Position numbers and translations under genes: made by a program | Origin: Streptomyces vietnamensis | GTDB lineage: Bacteria > Actinomycetota > Actinomycetes > Streptomycetales > Streptomycetaceae | Assembly: GCF_000830005.1 (NCBI RefSeq) | Contig: NZ_CP010407.1 | Coordinates: 2,957,001 to 3,021,000 of the forward strand | Length of the DNA stretch: 64,000 nt | Reading direction: 5' to 3' | Notes under the pieces: generated by a model | What the model saw: only the letters and a program-made list of their open reading frames with translations | Database searches by the model: none | Told to the model about the DNA's origin: nothing | Shown: positions 8,111 through 17,321 of the stretch, one piece after another | How the letters are laid out: the number at the start of each line of letters is the position of its first letter | Numbering within the stretch: position 1 is the first letter of the stretch

Positions 8111-9406
8111 ATGGGCGTCACGGGACCCCCCGGGCCGGTGATGGACCGGGACGAGGTGGACCGTGCGCTGGCGCGGCTCGGCGCCGAGCACAAGGCGGTC
8201 GAGGACTCGCTCCTCGCCCTCCAGGACCACGCGGGCCGCAGGCTGCTCGAAGGGGCCGAGCTGACCGGCACGACCCGGGACCGCTGGGCGGCCGCCGAGC
8301 GGACCATCACCCTGCTCTGGACCTGCTTCGACGTGTACACCGGCGCCCTGCGGGAGGCCCGTGAGCTGCGCGCGCGGCGCCGCTGGCCCGGCCGGGAGGA
8401 GCTCGTGGAGCTGACCGACCGGCTGCGCGGCGACACCGTGCTCGTGCCGGGCGGGGCCGCCGAGGGCGCCCTGCTCACCGAGCGGTTCAGCCTGGAGGGC
8501 CTGGTCCGGCGGATGAACGAGCTGTACGCCTCCTCGCTCGACCTGGTCGTCACCGCCGACGCCGTCTGGTCGGCGCTGCCCGCCCGGATAGACCTGCTCG
8601 CCGCCGAGCTGGGCCGGACGCGTTCGCTCGCGCACTCGGTCGGCGTGCGGCCCGGGGAGCATCCGGCGGGGGACGACCTGGAGGCGATCACGGCCGAGCT
8701 GACCGCGCTGCGGTCCCAGGTCGTGACCGACCCGTTGGCGTTCTGGCGCCCGGCGGCGGGGAGTTCGGCGCCCGGCGGGGGCCGCCCCGACACCGAGCGG
8801 TACGACCGGGCCGCCCTGGCCCTGGAGGACGTGCGGCGCGAGATCGAGGCGGTCCTCGCGGTCCGGCAGGACTCCGAGGACCGGCTGCTGCGGCTGCGGG
8901 ACGTGCTCTCGCGGGCGGACCGGACGCTCGCCGAGGCGCGGTCGGCGCGCGGCGAGGTCCTCGCGAAGATCGCCGCCTCCGAGGTGCCGGCCGTCAGCGG
9001 CCCGCCGATCGTGCTGCAGGAGCGGCTCGCGGCCGCCGCCGAGTACCGCAGGCGCGCCCAGTGGCACCGGCTCTCCCCGCTCCTGGAGTCCCTGGAGCGG
9101 GAGGCGGAGGACGAACTGCTGCGGGCCCGCGAGTCGTTGACGGCGGTCACCGCGCCGCTCGCGGTCCGGGCCGAGCTGCGCGGCCGGCTCGACGCGTACA
9201 AGGCGAAGGTGGCGCGGCTCGGCGCGGCGGAGGACCCGCTGCTCGTCGAGCGGTACGACGCGGCGCGCCGGATGCTGTGGAGCGCGCCCTGCGATCTGCG
9301 GGTCGCGGAACAGGCGGTGCTGCGCTACCAGCAGGCGGTGGCGGACGTGCTGTCCGGACCGCGGGACACGAGGGACGCGGGAGACGCGGGAGGACGGCAG
9401 TGGTGA
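8111..9406 (+). CDS. Coiled-coil/helical protein of the PknG operon, unknown function
   Basis: A 431-residue cytosolic protein without signal peptide or membrane helices. It is rich in Glu, Arg, Leu and Ala, with long stretches of heptad-like helix, for example ALALEDVRREIEAVLAVRQD and around residues 260-400. No catalytic motif is recognised. The ATG follows a GAGGTG ribosome binding site, 58 bp after the glnH-like stop, and its TGA overlaps the kinase start codon, so it is translationally coupled to the kinase. This coupling suggests a partner, scaffold or substrate of the kinase. It has no counterpart that I know in the mycobacterial glnX-glnH-pknG locus. Confidence 0.8.
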   Translation: MGVTGPPGPVMDRDEVDRALARLGAEHKAVEDSLLALQDHAGRRLLEGAELTGTTRDRWAAAERTITLLWTCFDVYTGALREARELRARRRWPGREELVELTDRLRGDTVLVPGGAAEGALLTERFSLEGLVRRMNELYASSLDLVVTADAVWSALPARIDLLAAELGRTRSLAHSVGVRPGEHPAGDDLEAITAELTALRSQVVTDPLAFWRPAAGSSAPGGGRPDTERYDRAALALEDVRREIEAVLAVRQDSEDRLLRLRDVLSRADRTLAEARSARGEVLAKIAASEVPAVSGPPIVLQERLAAAAEYRRRAQWHRLSPLLESLEREAEDELLRARESLTAVTAPLAVRAELRGRLDAYKAKVARLGAAEDPLLVERYDAARRMLWSAPCDLRVAEQAVLRYQQAVADVLSGPRDTRDAGDAGGRQW

Positions 9407-12057
9407 GCGGGGAGACGGGCGTGGGGAGCTGCCAGCGTCCTTCGTGCGAGGGTGCGTACGAGGACATGGGAGGCGGCGAGCTGTACTGCGACACCTGCGG
9501 GCTCGCGCCGGTCGTCGCGCCCGGAGGCATGATCGGGTCGACGCCGACCGGGATGGCCGTGCCGGGGAAGGGGACGGGCGTCGGGGGGTCGGACTCGAGC
9601 TCCTCGCGGAGCAGCTCCCGCGCCTCCTCGCGCGCCTCGTCCCGGTCCTCGACCTCGCGCCGGTCGGTCTCCGGGCGGCTCTCGCGCTCGCTCTCCGGTG
9701 GCTCGACGGGCCGTTCGGTGTCGGTGCGCAGTTCGGGCTCGTCGACCGGGCAGTCCGCCCGGAACCGGCTGGGCGCGGGTCTGGTGACGATCCCCGAGGT
9801 GCCGCGCCCCGACCCGCGGGCCGCGGTGATGGAGAACGCCGAGGTTCCCGAGCGGAAGCGTTTCTGCTCCCGTTCGGACTGCGGGGCTCCGGTGGGCCGC
9901 TCGCGGGGCGACCGGCCGGGCCGTGCGGAGGGCTTCTGCACCTCGTGCGGGCACCCGTACTCCTTCGTGCCGAAGCTGCGGGCCGGGGACATCGTCCACG
10001 GCCAGTACGAGGTCGCGGGCTGCCTCGCGCACGGCGGGCTCGGCTGGGTCTACCTCGCGGTCGACCGGGCCGTCTCCGACCGGTGGGTGGTCCTCAAGGG
10101 CCTGCTCGACACCGGCGACCAGGACGCGATGGCCGCGGCGATCTCCGAACGCCGCTTCCTCGCCGAGATCGAGCACTCCAACATCGTCCGCATCTACAAC
10201 TTCGTCGAGCACCTCGACCCGCGCACCGGCTCCCTGGACGGCTACATCGTCATGGAGTACGTCGGCGGCAAGTCGCTCAAGGAGATCGCCAACGACCGGC
10301 GGACCCCCGACGGCCGGCGCGACCCGCTGCCGGTGGAGCAGGCCTGCGCGTACGGCATCGAGGCCCTGGAGGCGCTCGGGCACCTGCACAGCAGGAACCT
10401 GCTGTACTGCGACTTCAAGGTCGACAACGCCATACAGACCGAGGACCAGCTGAAGCTCATCGACATGGGCGCGGTCCGGCGGATGGACGACGACGAGTCC
10501 GCGATCTACGGCACGGTCGGCTACCAGGCGCCGGAGGTGGCCGAGGTCGGCCCGTCGGTGGCCAGCGACCTGTACACGGTGGCGCGCACGCTCGCCGTGA
10601 TGACCTTCGACTTCCAGGGCTACACGAACGTCTTCGTGGACTCGTTGCCCGACCCGGAGCACATCGAGGTCTTCCGGACGTACGAGTCGTACTACCGCTT
10701 CCTCGTCCGCGCCACCGACCCGGACCCGGCCCGCCGGTTCGCCTCCGCGCAGGAGATGGCGGAGCAGCTGACGGGCGTGCTGCGCGAGGTCGTGGCGCTC
10801 CAGTCGGGACGGCCGCGGCCGGCGCTCTCGACGCTGTTCGGCACGGAGGTGCGGGTCACGGACACCGCGCTGTTCGCCGAACTGACGGAGGACGTGTCGC
10901 TGTTGGGGGCGCGCGGGGGCCGCAAGCGGCGCGGGGCGGCGGCCGGTCAGGCGCTGCCCGGCTCCGTTCCGGGGCAGGCGCGGACCGCCGGGGCGGGGGC
11001 GGCGCCGGGCGCCGTCTCCGGTGCGGTGCCGGTCGCCGTTCCCGGTGCGGCGACCGCCGCCGGGGCGCCCGCCGGCATGGCCACGATTCCCGGCGCCGGG
11101 CTCGGCCCCGGCGTCGGGCTCGGCGCGTCGCTCGCGCCGCTCGACGCGCCCGCCACCGCGCTCGCGCTGCCCGTGCCGCGCGTCGACGCGAACGACCCCA
11201 ACGCCGGTTTCCTCGCCGGTCTCGCGGCCGCCGCGCCTGCCGAGCTCCTCGGGGCGCTCCAGGGCGCGCCCGCGCCCTCCGCCGAGCTGCGGCTGCGCAC
11301 CCTGCGGGCCCAGCTGGAGCTGGGCGATCTGCCCGCCGCCGCGCGGACCCTCGCCGGTCTGGAGGAGCGGGACCCGGACGACTGGCGGGTCGTCTGGTAC
11401 CGGGGCGTCGCCTCCCTGGTGACCGGGGACCACGAGCACGCGGCCCTGGCCTTCGACGCGGTGTACGACGCCTTCCCCGGCGAACCGGCGCCGAAGCTGG
11501 CCCTCGGGATCTGCGCCGAGGTCCTCGGCCAGCTGGACAACGCCGCCGAGTACTACCGCCTGGTGTGGGCGACCGACCCGAGCTTCGTCAGCGCGGCCTT
11601 CGGGCTCGCCCGGGTGCGGCTCGCGGCGGGCGACCGCACCGGAGCCGTACAGGCCCTGGAGTCCGTACCGGAGGCGTCGATCCACTACACGGCGGCGCGG
11701 GTCGCGGCCGTACGGGCGCGGCTGCGGCGGCGCCCGGCACACGAGCCGCTCGGCGCCGACCTGACGGCGGCCGCGGCGCAGGTCTCCGCGCTCCAGGGCT
11801 TCGGTCTGGACGCGGTGCGCCGGGAGCGGCTTTCGACGGAGGTCCTCGGGACGGCCCTCGACTGGGTACTCTCCGGGAGTCCCGGTGCGGCACCGGGCGG
11901 CGGCGCGCTGCTGCTCGGAAGTGAACTGGACGAGCGCGGACTGCGCTTCGGCCTCGAACGCTCGTACCGGGTACTGGCCCGGCTCGCCCAGCGGGGCGAG
12001 GAGAGGATCGAACTGGTGGAGCGGGCCAACCGCTTCCGCCCCAGGACGTGGGTGTGA
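9403..12057 (+). CDS. pknG: PknG-type serine/threonine protein kinase with zinc ribbons and TPR domain
   Basis: About 884 residues, soluble. Order: a first Cys4 module (C10, C15, C29, C32), a Ser/Arg-rich linker (about 62-118), a second Cys4 rubredoxin-like module (C155, C160, C179, C182), the kinase (about 195-470), an Ala/Pro/Val linker and C-terminal TPR repeats (about 620-770). Kinase landmarks: glycine loop AHGGLGWVYLA, ATP lysine K232, catalytic loop YCDFKVDN (D337, N342) and DMG (354-356) instead of DFG. The layout rubredoxin-kinase-TPR is that of mycobacterial PknG; the extra first Cys4 module and the RS-like linker are additions. GTG 9403 overlaps the upstream stop; GTG 9400, 5 nt after GGGAGGA, is equally possible. 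In mycobacteria PknG phosphorylates an FHA protein that controls 2-oxoglutarate metabolism. Confidence 0.92.
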   Translation: MSGETGVGSCQRPSCEGAYEDMGGGELYCDTCGLAPVVAPGGMIGSTPTGMAVPGKGTGVGGSDSSSSRSSSRASSRASSRSSTSRRSVSGRLSRSLSGGSTGRSVSVRSSGSSTGQSARNRLGAGLVTIPEVPRPDPRAAVMENAEVPERKRFCSRSDCGAPVGRSRGDRPGRAEGFCTSCGHPYSFVPKLRAGDIVHGQYEVAGCLAHGGLGWVYLAVDRAVSDRWVVLKGLLDTGDQDAMAAAISERRFLAEIEHSNIVRIYNFVEHLDPRTGSLDGYIVMEYVGGKSLKEIANDRRTPDGRRDPLPVEQACAYGIEALEALGHLHSRNLLYCDFKVDNAIQTEDQLKLIDMGAVRRMDDDESAIYGTVGYQAPEVAEVGPSVASDLYTVARTLAVMTFDFQGYTNVFVDSLPDPEHIEVFRTYESYYRFLVRATDPDPARRFASAQEMAEQLTGVLREVVALQSGRPRPALSTLFGTEVRVTDTALFAELTEDVSLLGARGGRKRRGAAAGQALPGSVPGQARTAGAGAAPGAVSGAVPVAVPGAATAAGAPAGMATIPGAGLGPGVGLGASLAPLDAPATALALPVPRVDANDPNAGFLAGLAAAAPAELLGALQGAPAPSAELRLRTLRAQLELGDLPAAARTLAGLEERDPDDWRVVWYRGVASLVTGDHEHAALAFDAVYDAFPGEPAPKLALGICAEVLGQLDNAAEYYRLVWATDPSFVSAAFGLARVRLAAGDRTGAVQALESVPEASIHYTAARVAAVRARLRRRPAHEPLGADLTAAAAQVSALQGFGLDAVRRERLSTEVLGTALDWVLSGSPGAAPGGGALLLGSELDERGLRFGLERSYRVLARLAQRGEERIELVERANRFRPRTWV

Positions 12058-12059
12058 GG

Positions 12060-13427
12060 ATGTCCCAGAAGCCGAAGCCGTCGCACGGACTCGCCGCCTG
12101 CCCGGGCTGCGCGGAGCCGCTGGAGTCGGGTGACCGGTTCTGCGGGGCGTGCGGCTACGACCTGTCGGCCGCGCCGGCCGCCGAGGCCGGGCCCGACCGC
12201 CCGACCGTGGCGATCGGCACCCCCGTGACCTGGCCGGACGCCCCGCCCCGCGACCCCGGTTCGCTCTCGACGATGACCCAGCACCCGGGCGACCTCCCGG
12301 GCACCGACTCGGGCGGCCGCGACCTCCCGACGATGGAGGTCCGCACGGACGGGCCGCGGTCCCCCGCGCCCGTCACCGCCGCGCCCGGCGGAACGGCGAC
12401 GCCCGGCGCAGCGCCCACGCCCGACGGCGACTTCGAGCTGGCCGCGCCCGATCCCCGTACCGCCGTACGAGTGGACCCGGCCCCCGCCGCCGCCGCGCCC
12501 GCCGCCTCGATGTGCGTGGCCTGCCGGGCCGGGCGGGTGGACACCGACGGGTACTGCGAGAACTGCGGGCACGCGCAGCCGCGCGAGCGGGACCACATGG
12601 AGCGGGAGATCGCCGGCGTGGCCGCCGTCAGCGACCGCGGGCTGCGCCATCACCGCAACGAGGACGCGTTCGCCGTCTCGTCGACCACCCTGCCCGACGG
12701 CTCCCCCGCCACCCTCGCGATCGTCTGCGACGGCGTCTCCTCGGCGACCCGTCCCGACGAGGCCTCCGCCGCCGCCGCGGAGGCGGCCGGCGCCTCGCTG
12801 CTCGCCGCGCTGCCCCGGGGAACGCACCCGCAGCAGGCGATGCACGAGGCGATCGTGGCCGCCGCCGAGGCCGTCAACTCCCTCGCGGAGGAGCCCGGTC
12901 AGGACGGCTCGGAGCACGACCCGCACCGCCACCGCAACGCCCCGGCCTGCACCATCGTCGGCTCCGTCGTCGCCGCGGGCCTGCTCGTCGTGGGCTGGGT
13001 CGGCGACAGCCGCGCCTACTGGGTGCCGGACGACCGCAGCACCCCGCCCGCCCGGCTCACCGAGGACGACTCGTGGGCCGCGCAGATGGTCGCGGCGGGC
13101 CTGATGAGCGAGGCCGAGGCGTACGCGGACGAGCGCGCCCACGCGATCACCGGCTGGCTCGGCGCCGACTCGTACGAACTGGACCCGCACACGGCCGCGT
13201 TCAAGCCGGATCGTTCCGGCGTGGTGGTGGTCTGCACGGACGGCCTGTGGAACTACGCGGAGGCCGCGGAGGACATGGCCCGGGTCGTCCCGGCGGACGC
13301 CACGGACCGCCCGCTGGGCGCCGCGCAGGTCCTCGTCGGCCACGCCCTGGACGGCGGAGGCCACGACAACATCACGGTCGCGCTCGTCCCGTTCACCGTC
13401 ACTCCTCAAGGGGCAGGATCCGCCTGA
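12060..13427 (+). CDS. PP2C-family protein phosphatase with N-terminal zinc-ribbon modules
   Basis: About 455 residues. Two CxxC-CxxC zinc-ribbon-like modules come first (ACPGCAEPL with FCGACGYDL; MCVACRAGRV with YCENCGHAQ), then a PP2C domain from about residue 180 to the end. Metal-binding and catalytic motifs are all present: SDRGLRHHRNEDAF, IVCDGVSS, VGDSRAYWV, VCTDGLWNY and GGHDNITVALV. It should remove phosphate from Ser/Thr residues, presumably opposing the PknG-type kinase encoded just upstream. The kinase stop lies between two possible starts: GTG 12054 (GTGA overlap, 7 nt after AGGA) and ATG 12060, used here. The zinc modules, shared with kinase and FHA protein, may bring the three together. 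Confidence 0.9.
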   Translation: MSQKPKPSHGLAACPGCAEPLESGDRFCGACGYDLSAAPAAEAGPDRPTVAIGTPVTWPDAPPRDPGSLSTMTQHPGDLPGTDSGGRDLPTMEVRTDGPRSPAPVTAAPGGTATPGAAPTPDGDFELAAPDPRTAVRVDPAPAAAAPAASMCVACRAGRVDTDGYCENCGHAQPRERDHMEREIAGVAAVSDRGLRHHRNEDAFAVSSTTLPDGSPATLAIVCDGVSSATRPDEASAAAAEAAGASLLAALPRGTHPQQAMHEAIVAAAEAVNSLAEEPGQDGSEHDPHRHRNAPACTIVGSVVAAGLLVVGWVGDSRAYWVPDDRSTPPARLTEDDSWAAQMVAAGLMSEAEAYADERAHAITGWLGADSYELDPHTAAFKPDRSGVVVVCTDGLWNYAEAAEDMARVVPADATDRPLGAAQVLVGHALDGGGHDNITVALVPFTVTPQGAGSA

Positions 13428-13491
13428 GAGCGGTCGCCGATCCCCGTCCCCTTCACCGTTGTTGCGTCTGTCGCGTAGGAGCCGAAAACAG

Positions 13492-14811
13492 ATGGCGAAC
13501 TTCTCCAAGCCGACCGTGCCCCAGTTCTCGGTGGACGTCTACCAGAACGAGTTCCTGCCGGAGGGCGGCCGGGACGTCAGCGCGATCGTCACGGTCACCT
13601 CGACCGGGGGCGGCACCACCGGCGGGTTCGCCGGCGGTGGAGCGGCCGGTGTCGTGATCATGGTCGACTGCTCCGGCTCGATGGACTACCCCGCCACCAA
13701 GATGCGCGGCGCGCGGGAGGCGACCGCCGCCGCCGTCGACACCCTGCGGGACGGCACGCACTTCGCCGTCGTCGCCGGGACGCACGTGGCGAAGGAGGTC
13801 TACCCGGCCGACGGCGGTCTCGCCGTCGCCGACGCCCGGACCCGCGCCGAGGCCAAGGAGGCGCTGCGCCGGCTCTCCGCGGGCGGCGGCACGGCGATCG
13901 GCACCTGGCTGCGCCTCGCGGACCGGCTGCTCTCCTCCACCGAGCTCACCATCCGGCACGGCATCCTGCTCACCGACGGCCGCAACGAGCACGAGTCCCC
14001 GGAGGAGCTGCGGGCCGCGCTCGACGCCTGCGCGGGCCGGTTCACCTGCGACGCGCGCGGGGTCGGCACGGACTGGGAGGTCAAGGAGGTCACCGGGATC
14101 GCCTCGGCGCTCCTCGGCACCGCCGACATCGTCGCCGATCCGGCCGGGCTCGCCGCCGACTTCACGGCGATGATGGAGCACGCGATGGGCAAGGGCGTGG
14201 CGGACGTCGCGCTGCGCCTGTGGACCCCGGTCGGGGTCGAGATCATGTTCGTGAAGCAGGTGGCGCCGGCGGTCGAGGACCTGACCGGGCGGCGTACGGA
14301 GGCCGGGCCGCGCGCCGGGGACTACCCGACGGGCTCGTGGGGCAGCGAGTCCCGCGACTACCACGTGAGCGTGCGGGTCCCGCAGGCGGCGGTCGGCCAG
14401 GAGATGCTCGCCGCCCGCGTCTCCCTGATCGCCCCGGACCCGATGGGCGGCGATCCGCGTCCGCTGTCTCAAGGACTGGTACGGGCGGTGTGGACGGACG
14501 ACCTCGCGATGTCGACGTCGATCAACCCGCAGGTCGCGCACTACACGGGCCAGGCCGAGCTGGCGGACGTCATCCAGCAGGGTCTGGATGCCCGCAAATC
14601 GGGCGATCGTGACGGCGCGACGGCCAAACTGGGCCGTGCCGTGCAGCTCGCGGCGGCCTCCGGCAACGCGGATACCGCGAAACTGCTTTCGAAGGTGGTC
14701 GACGTCGTCGACGCGGCGACCGGTACTGTGCGTTTGAAGGCGAAGGTCGCGGAAGCGGACGAGATGACACTCGAGACCCGTTCCACCAAGACCGTTCGCG
14801 TCAAGAGGTAG
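13492..14811 (+). CDS. VWA-domain protein of the kinase/phosphatase operon
   Basis: A 439-residue cytosolic protein with a von Willebrand factor A domain from about residue 50 to 220. The metal-ion-dependent adhesion site is intact: DCSGSMD starting near D59, a Thr in the GGTAIGTW loop, and LLTDGRNEHE. The rest is a beta-rich region followed by a helical C-terminus. The ATG at 13492 follows GTAGGAGCC by about 10 nt. VWA proteins encoded with a kinase and a PP2C phosphatase are known from the TerY-type kinase/phosphatase triads of tellurite-resistance (Ter) loci; this gene occupies the same position, although its closest relation is not settled by eye. It probably binds a partner protein through Mg or Mn. 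Confidence 0.88.
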   Translation: MANFSKPTVPQFSVDVYQNEFLPEGGRDVSAIVTVTSTGGGTTGGFAGGGAAGVVIMVDCSGSMDYPATKMRGAREATAAAVDTLRDGTHFAVVAGTHVAKEVYPADGGLAVADARTRAEAKEALRRLSAGGGTAIGTWLRLADRLLSSTELTIRHGILLTDGRNEHESPEELRAALDACAGRFTCDARGVGTDWEVKEVTGIASALLGTADIVADPAGLAADFTAMMEHAMGKGVADVALRLWTPVGVEIMFVKQVAPAVEDLTGRRTEAGPRAGDYPTGSWGSESRDYHVSVRVPQAAVGQEMLAARVSLIAPDPMGGDPRPLSQGLVRAVWTDDLAMSTSINPQVAHYTGQAELADVIQQGLDARKSGDRDGATAKLGRAVQLAAASGNADTAKLLSKVVDVVDAATGTVRLKAKVAEADEMTLETRSTKTVRVKR

Positions 14812-14852
14812 CCCGGCCACCGGGCCGGACGACGAGAGGGGGAAGCACCGAC

Positions 14853-16346
14853 ATGCCGACCTGCCCGAACGGACACCAGTCGGTCTCCGACGACTGGTGC
14901 GAGGTCTGCGGCCATCGCATGGCCGGGGCGGGTGCGCCGACGGGTGCCGTACCGCCGCCTCCCCCGCCGCCGCCCCCCGCGTACGGATACCCCGGCCCGG
15001 CCGGCCCCGGCCAGGCCCCGCAGGGCGCCCCCGGCGGCCCCGGTGCTCCTCAGGGTGCCCCCGGCGCCTTCAACGGCCCTGGCGCACCCGGAGCCCCCGC
15101 GGCTCCCGGCGGCCCCGGCCCCTTCGGCGGTCCTGGCGGCCCCGGCGCCCCTGGTGCGCCCGGCGCCCCCACCGGCCCCGGTGCCTTCGGCGGTCCCGGA
15201 GGCCCCGGAGCCCCCGCCGGTCCCCGCCCCTTCGGCGGCCCCGGTGCGCCCGGTGCGCCCGCCGCCCCCGGCGGCTTCGGTCCCGGTGGCGACCCGAACG
15301 CGACGGCCCAGGCGGAGCTGTGCCCGCAGTGCCGGACGCCGCGCGAGCACATGGCGCCGTTCTGCGAGGAGTGCCGCTGGAACTTCCTCACGAACACGGC
15401 CACCTCGTACACGCCGCTGGCCCCGCACAACGCCCCGCCGAGCGCCCCGCCGCGGCAGCCCGGGCCGCCGCCCGGCCTCAACCTGCCGCCGGGCTTCCAG
15501 TCCCCGCCGCCCGCGCCTCCGCAGCAGCCCTCGCAGCAGCAGCCCCCGCAGCAGCCGGACCCGTTCGGCTACCAGGGTTCGCGGCCCTCGCAGGTGAACC
15601 GGCCGGCCGAGCCGCTGGGCGCCGAGCCCACGCACCACCAGGCCCCGCCGCAGCGCCCGTCGGCACCGCAGCCGCCGGCGCCTCCCGCGTACCCCCAGGC
15701 CCAGGCCCAGGCCCCGGCCCCGCCCGCGCCGCCGCAGCCGCGCGCGGACGACGACTGGGTCCTGTCGCCGCCCTCGCAGCACCAGCCCCCGCAGGCACCG
15801 CCGGCCCCGCCGCAGCACCAGGCCCCGCAGCCTCCGCAGCAGCACCAGGCCCCGCAGCCTCCGCCGCACCAGGGGCCCCCGCCGCACCAGGCGCCGCAGC
15901 CGCCGCAGCAGTTCCAGCCGCCGCAGCCGCCGCAGCAGCCGCTCACCTGGACCGCGGTCATCGGCCCCGACCGCGAGTACTTCATGGCGATGATGCAGCG
16001 CAGCGGCCCGGAGGCGACGGGCCTGAACCTGCCCGCGTACTCGCCGGACAAGCACCTGCCGCTCCAGGGCAACCAGGTGTCCATCGGCCGCCGCCGGCAC
16101 TCCACCGGGGAGTCCCCCGACATCGACCTGTCGGTGCCGCCGGAGGACCCGGGCGTCTCGCACCAGCACGCCGTGCTCGTGCAGCAGCCGGACGGCTCGT
16201 GGGCGGTGGTGGACCAGAACTCCACCAACGGCACCACGGTCAACGGCGGCGAGGAGCCGATCCAGCCCTACGTCCCCGTCCAGCTCCAGGACGGCGACCG
16301 GGTGCACGTCGGCGCCTGGACCACGATCACGATCCGCTGCTCCTGA
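14853..16346 (+). CDS. FHA-domain protein with zinc ribbons and long Pro/Gln/Gly-rich linker
   Basis: A 497-residue protein. N-terminal Cys-His zinc-ribbon-like motif (CPNGHQSVSDDWCEVCGHRM), then a Gly/Pro/Ala collagen-like stretch (about 30-145), a second Cys4 motif (ELCPQC with FCEECRWNF), a Pro/Gln/His-rich stretch (about 190-365) and a C-terminal FHA domain (about 395-497). The FHA phosphothreonine-binding residues are visible in VSIGRRRHS, VSHQHAVL and STNGTTVNG. It should bind phosphothreonine peptides, most simply of proteins phosphorylated by the PknG-type kinase in the same operon, or be a kinase target itself as GarA/OdhI are. The ATG follows AGAGGGGG. Its TGA and the stop of the convergent methyltransferase gene are only 3 bp apart. 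Confidence 0.9.
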   Translation: MPTCPNGHQSVSDDWCEVCGHRMAGAGAPTGAVPPPPPPPPPAYGYPGPAGPGQAPQGAPGGPGAPQGAPGAFNGPGAPGAPAAPGGPGPFGGPGGPGAPGAPGAPTGPGAFGGPGGPGAPAGPRPFGGPGAPGAPAAPGGFGPGGDPNATAQAELCPQCRTPREHMAPFCEECRWNFLTNTATSYTPLAPHNAPPSAPPRQPGPPPGLNLPPGFQSPPPAPPQQPSQQQPPQQPDPFGYQGSRPSQVNRPAEPLGAEPTHHQAPPQRPSAPQPPAPPAYPQAQAQAPAPPAPPQPRADDDWVLSPPSQHQPPQAPPAPPQHQAPQPPQQHQAPQPPPHQGPPPHQAPQPPQQFQPPQPPQQPLTWTAVIGPDREYFMAMMQRSGPEATGLNLPAYSPDKHLPLQGNQVSIGRRRHSTGESPDIDLSVPPEDPGVSHQHAVLVQQPDGSWAVVDQNSTNGTTVNGGEEPIQPYVPVQLQDGDRVHVGAWTTITIRCS

Positions 16347-16349
16347 CCG

Positions 16350-17321
16350 TCAGGCGGTCCCCGGCAGGGGCCAGGCGTACGGCCCTCCGGGGTCGTCCAG
16401 CCAGGCCCACTGCCGGTCCCCGCTGACCGTCACCCCGAAGCGCTCCCGCCCCGGCCGCCGCTCGCGCAGCCAGAGCGAGAGCGCTTCGCGTCTGTCGAGG
16501 GTCCCGCGGACCAGGCCCCACAGGAAGAGGAAGCGCTCGTGCCCGGACGGTCCCGGGTACGGGTTGTCGTGCTCCGGGGCCTGCGCGGCGACGCCCCGCA
16601 GCGCCACGAAGTACGCGGAGGTCGCGAGGAACCGTCCCTCCGCGTGCGCGGCGTCGCGCACCCGCAACAGGATCAGCCCGGTGGAGAGCGGCGCGAGGAC
16701 GAGCGCGCCGGGCCGGCACTGGGCGAGCCAGGGGTAGGGGACGGAGGGCACCTCGCAGGTCGCCACGATCCGGTCGTACGGGGCGCGCTCGGGGCAGCCG
16801 CGGGCGCCGTCGGCGGCGAGCACCGCGGGCCGGTACCCGGCGGCGGCGAGATGGGTGCGGGCGGATTCGGCGATCTCCTCGTCCAGGTCGACGGTGGTGA
16901 CGTGCTCCTCGCCGAGGCGGTGGCAGAGCAGCGCCGCGTGGTAGCCGCTCCCGGCGCCGATCTCCAGGACGTCGTCCCCGTCGCGTACGTCCAGGGCGTC
17001 GAGCATCAGCGCCATCAGGGACGGCTGGCTGGCGGAGGAGACCAGGTCGCCGTCCCGTACCCGGGTGGCGATCGCCGTGTCCGCGTACGCCCCGCGCAGC
17101 CAGCGGTCGCGCCGCTCCGGATCGGGGTCGCCGGACCAGAGCCGCTCGTAGCCGCCGGGGGCGGAGACGTAGTAGTACGGGACGAAGAGGTGGCGCGGCA
17201 CCTCGGCGAAGGCGGCCCGCCAGGCGGGGTCGGTCAGCAGGCCCTCCGCCTCGATCTCCCGCACGAGCGCGCGCCGCTCCCGCGCGCCGGCCTCGGCGAA
17301 CTCGTCCCGCACGGCACCCAT
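16350..17321 (-). CDS. Protein-L-isoaspartate O-methyltransferase-like protein
   Basis: About 323 residues. The SAM-binding motif I reads VLEIGAGSGYHAALLCHRLG and is followed by TVDLDEEI, as in PCMT enzymes; the N-terminal PRHLFVPYYY is the conserved PCMT entry motif. Members repair isoaspartyl residues or, in actinobacteria, methylate other proteins, sometimes in lanthipeptide pathways; nothing nearby indicates the latter. The ATG at 17321 is preferred because it follows a GGGAG ribosome binding site; the frame stays open upstream but reaches towards the divergent globin gene. It is convergent with the FHA gene and divergent from the haemoglobin gene, with 97 bp between the two starts. Confidence 0.82.
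   Translation of the reverse strand: MGAVRDEFAEAGARERRALVREIEAEGLLTDPAWRAAFAEVPRHLFVPYYYVSAPGGYERLWSGDPDPERRDRWLRGAYADTAIATRVRDGDLVSSASQPSLMALMLDALDVRDGDDVLEIGAGSGYHAALLCHRLGEEHVTTVDLDEEIAESARTHLAAAGYRPAVLAADGARGCPERAPYDRIVATCEVPSVPYPWLAQCRPGALVLAPLSTGLILLRVRDAAHAEGRFLATSAYFVALRGVAAQAPEHDNPYPGPSGHERFLFLWGLVRGTLDRREALSLWLRERRPGRERFGVTVSGDRQWAWLDDPGGPYAWPLPGTA

Noticed and set aside
15000..15960. CRISPR-like or tandem-repeat array suggested by the repetitive GGCCCCGG/CCGCAGCAG stretches
   Set aside because: The periodicity is codon-based Gly-Pro-Ala and Pro-Gln low complexity inside the FHA gene, with no repeat-spacer structure.
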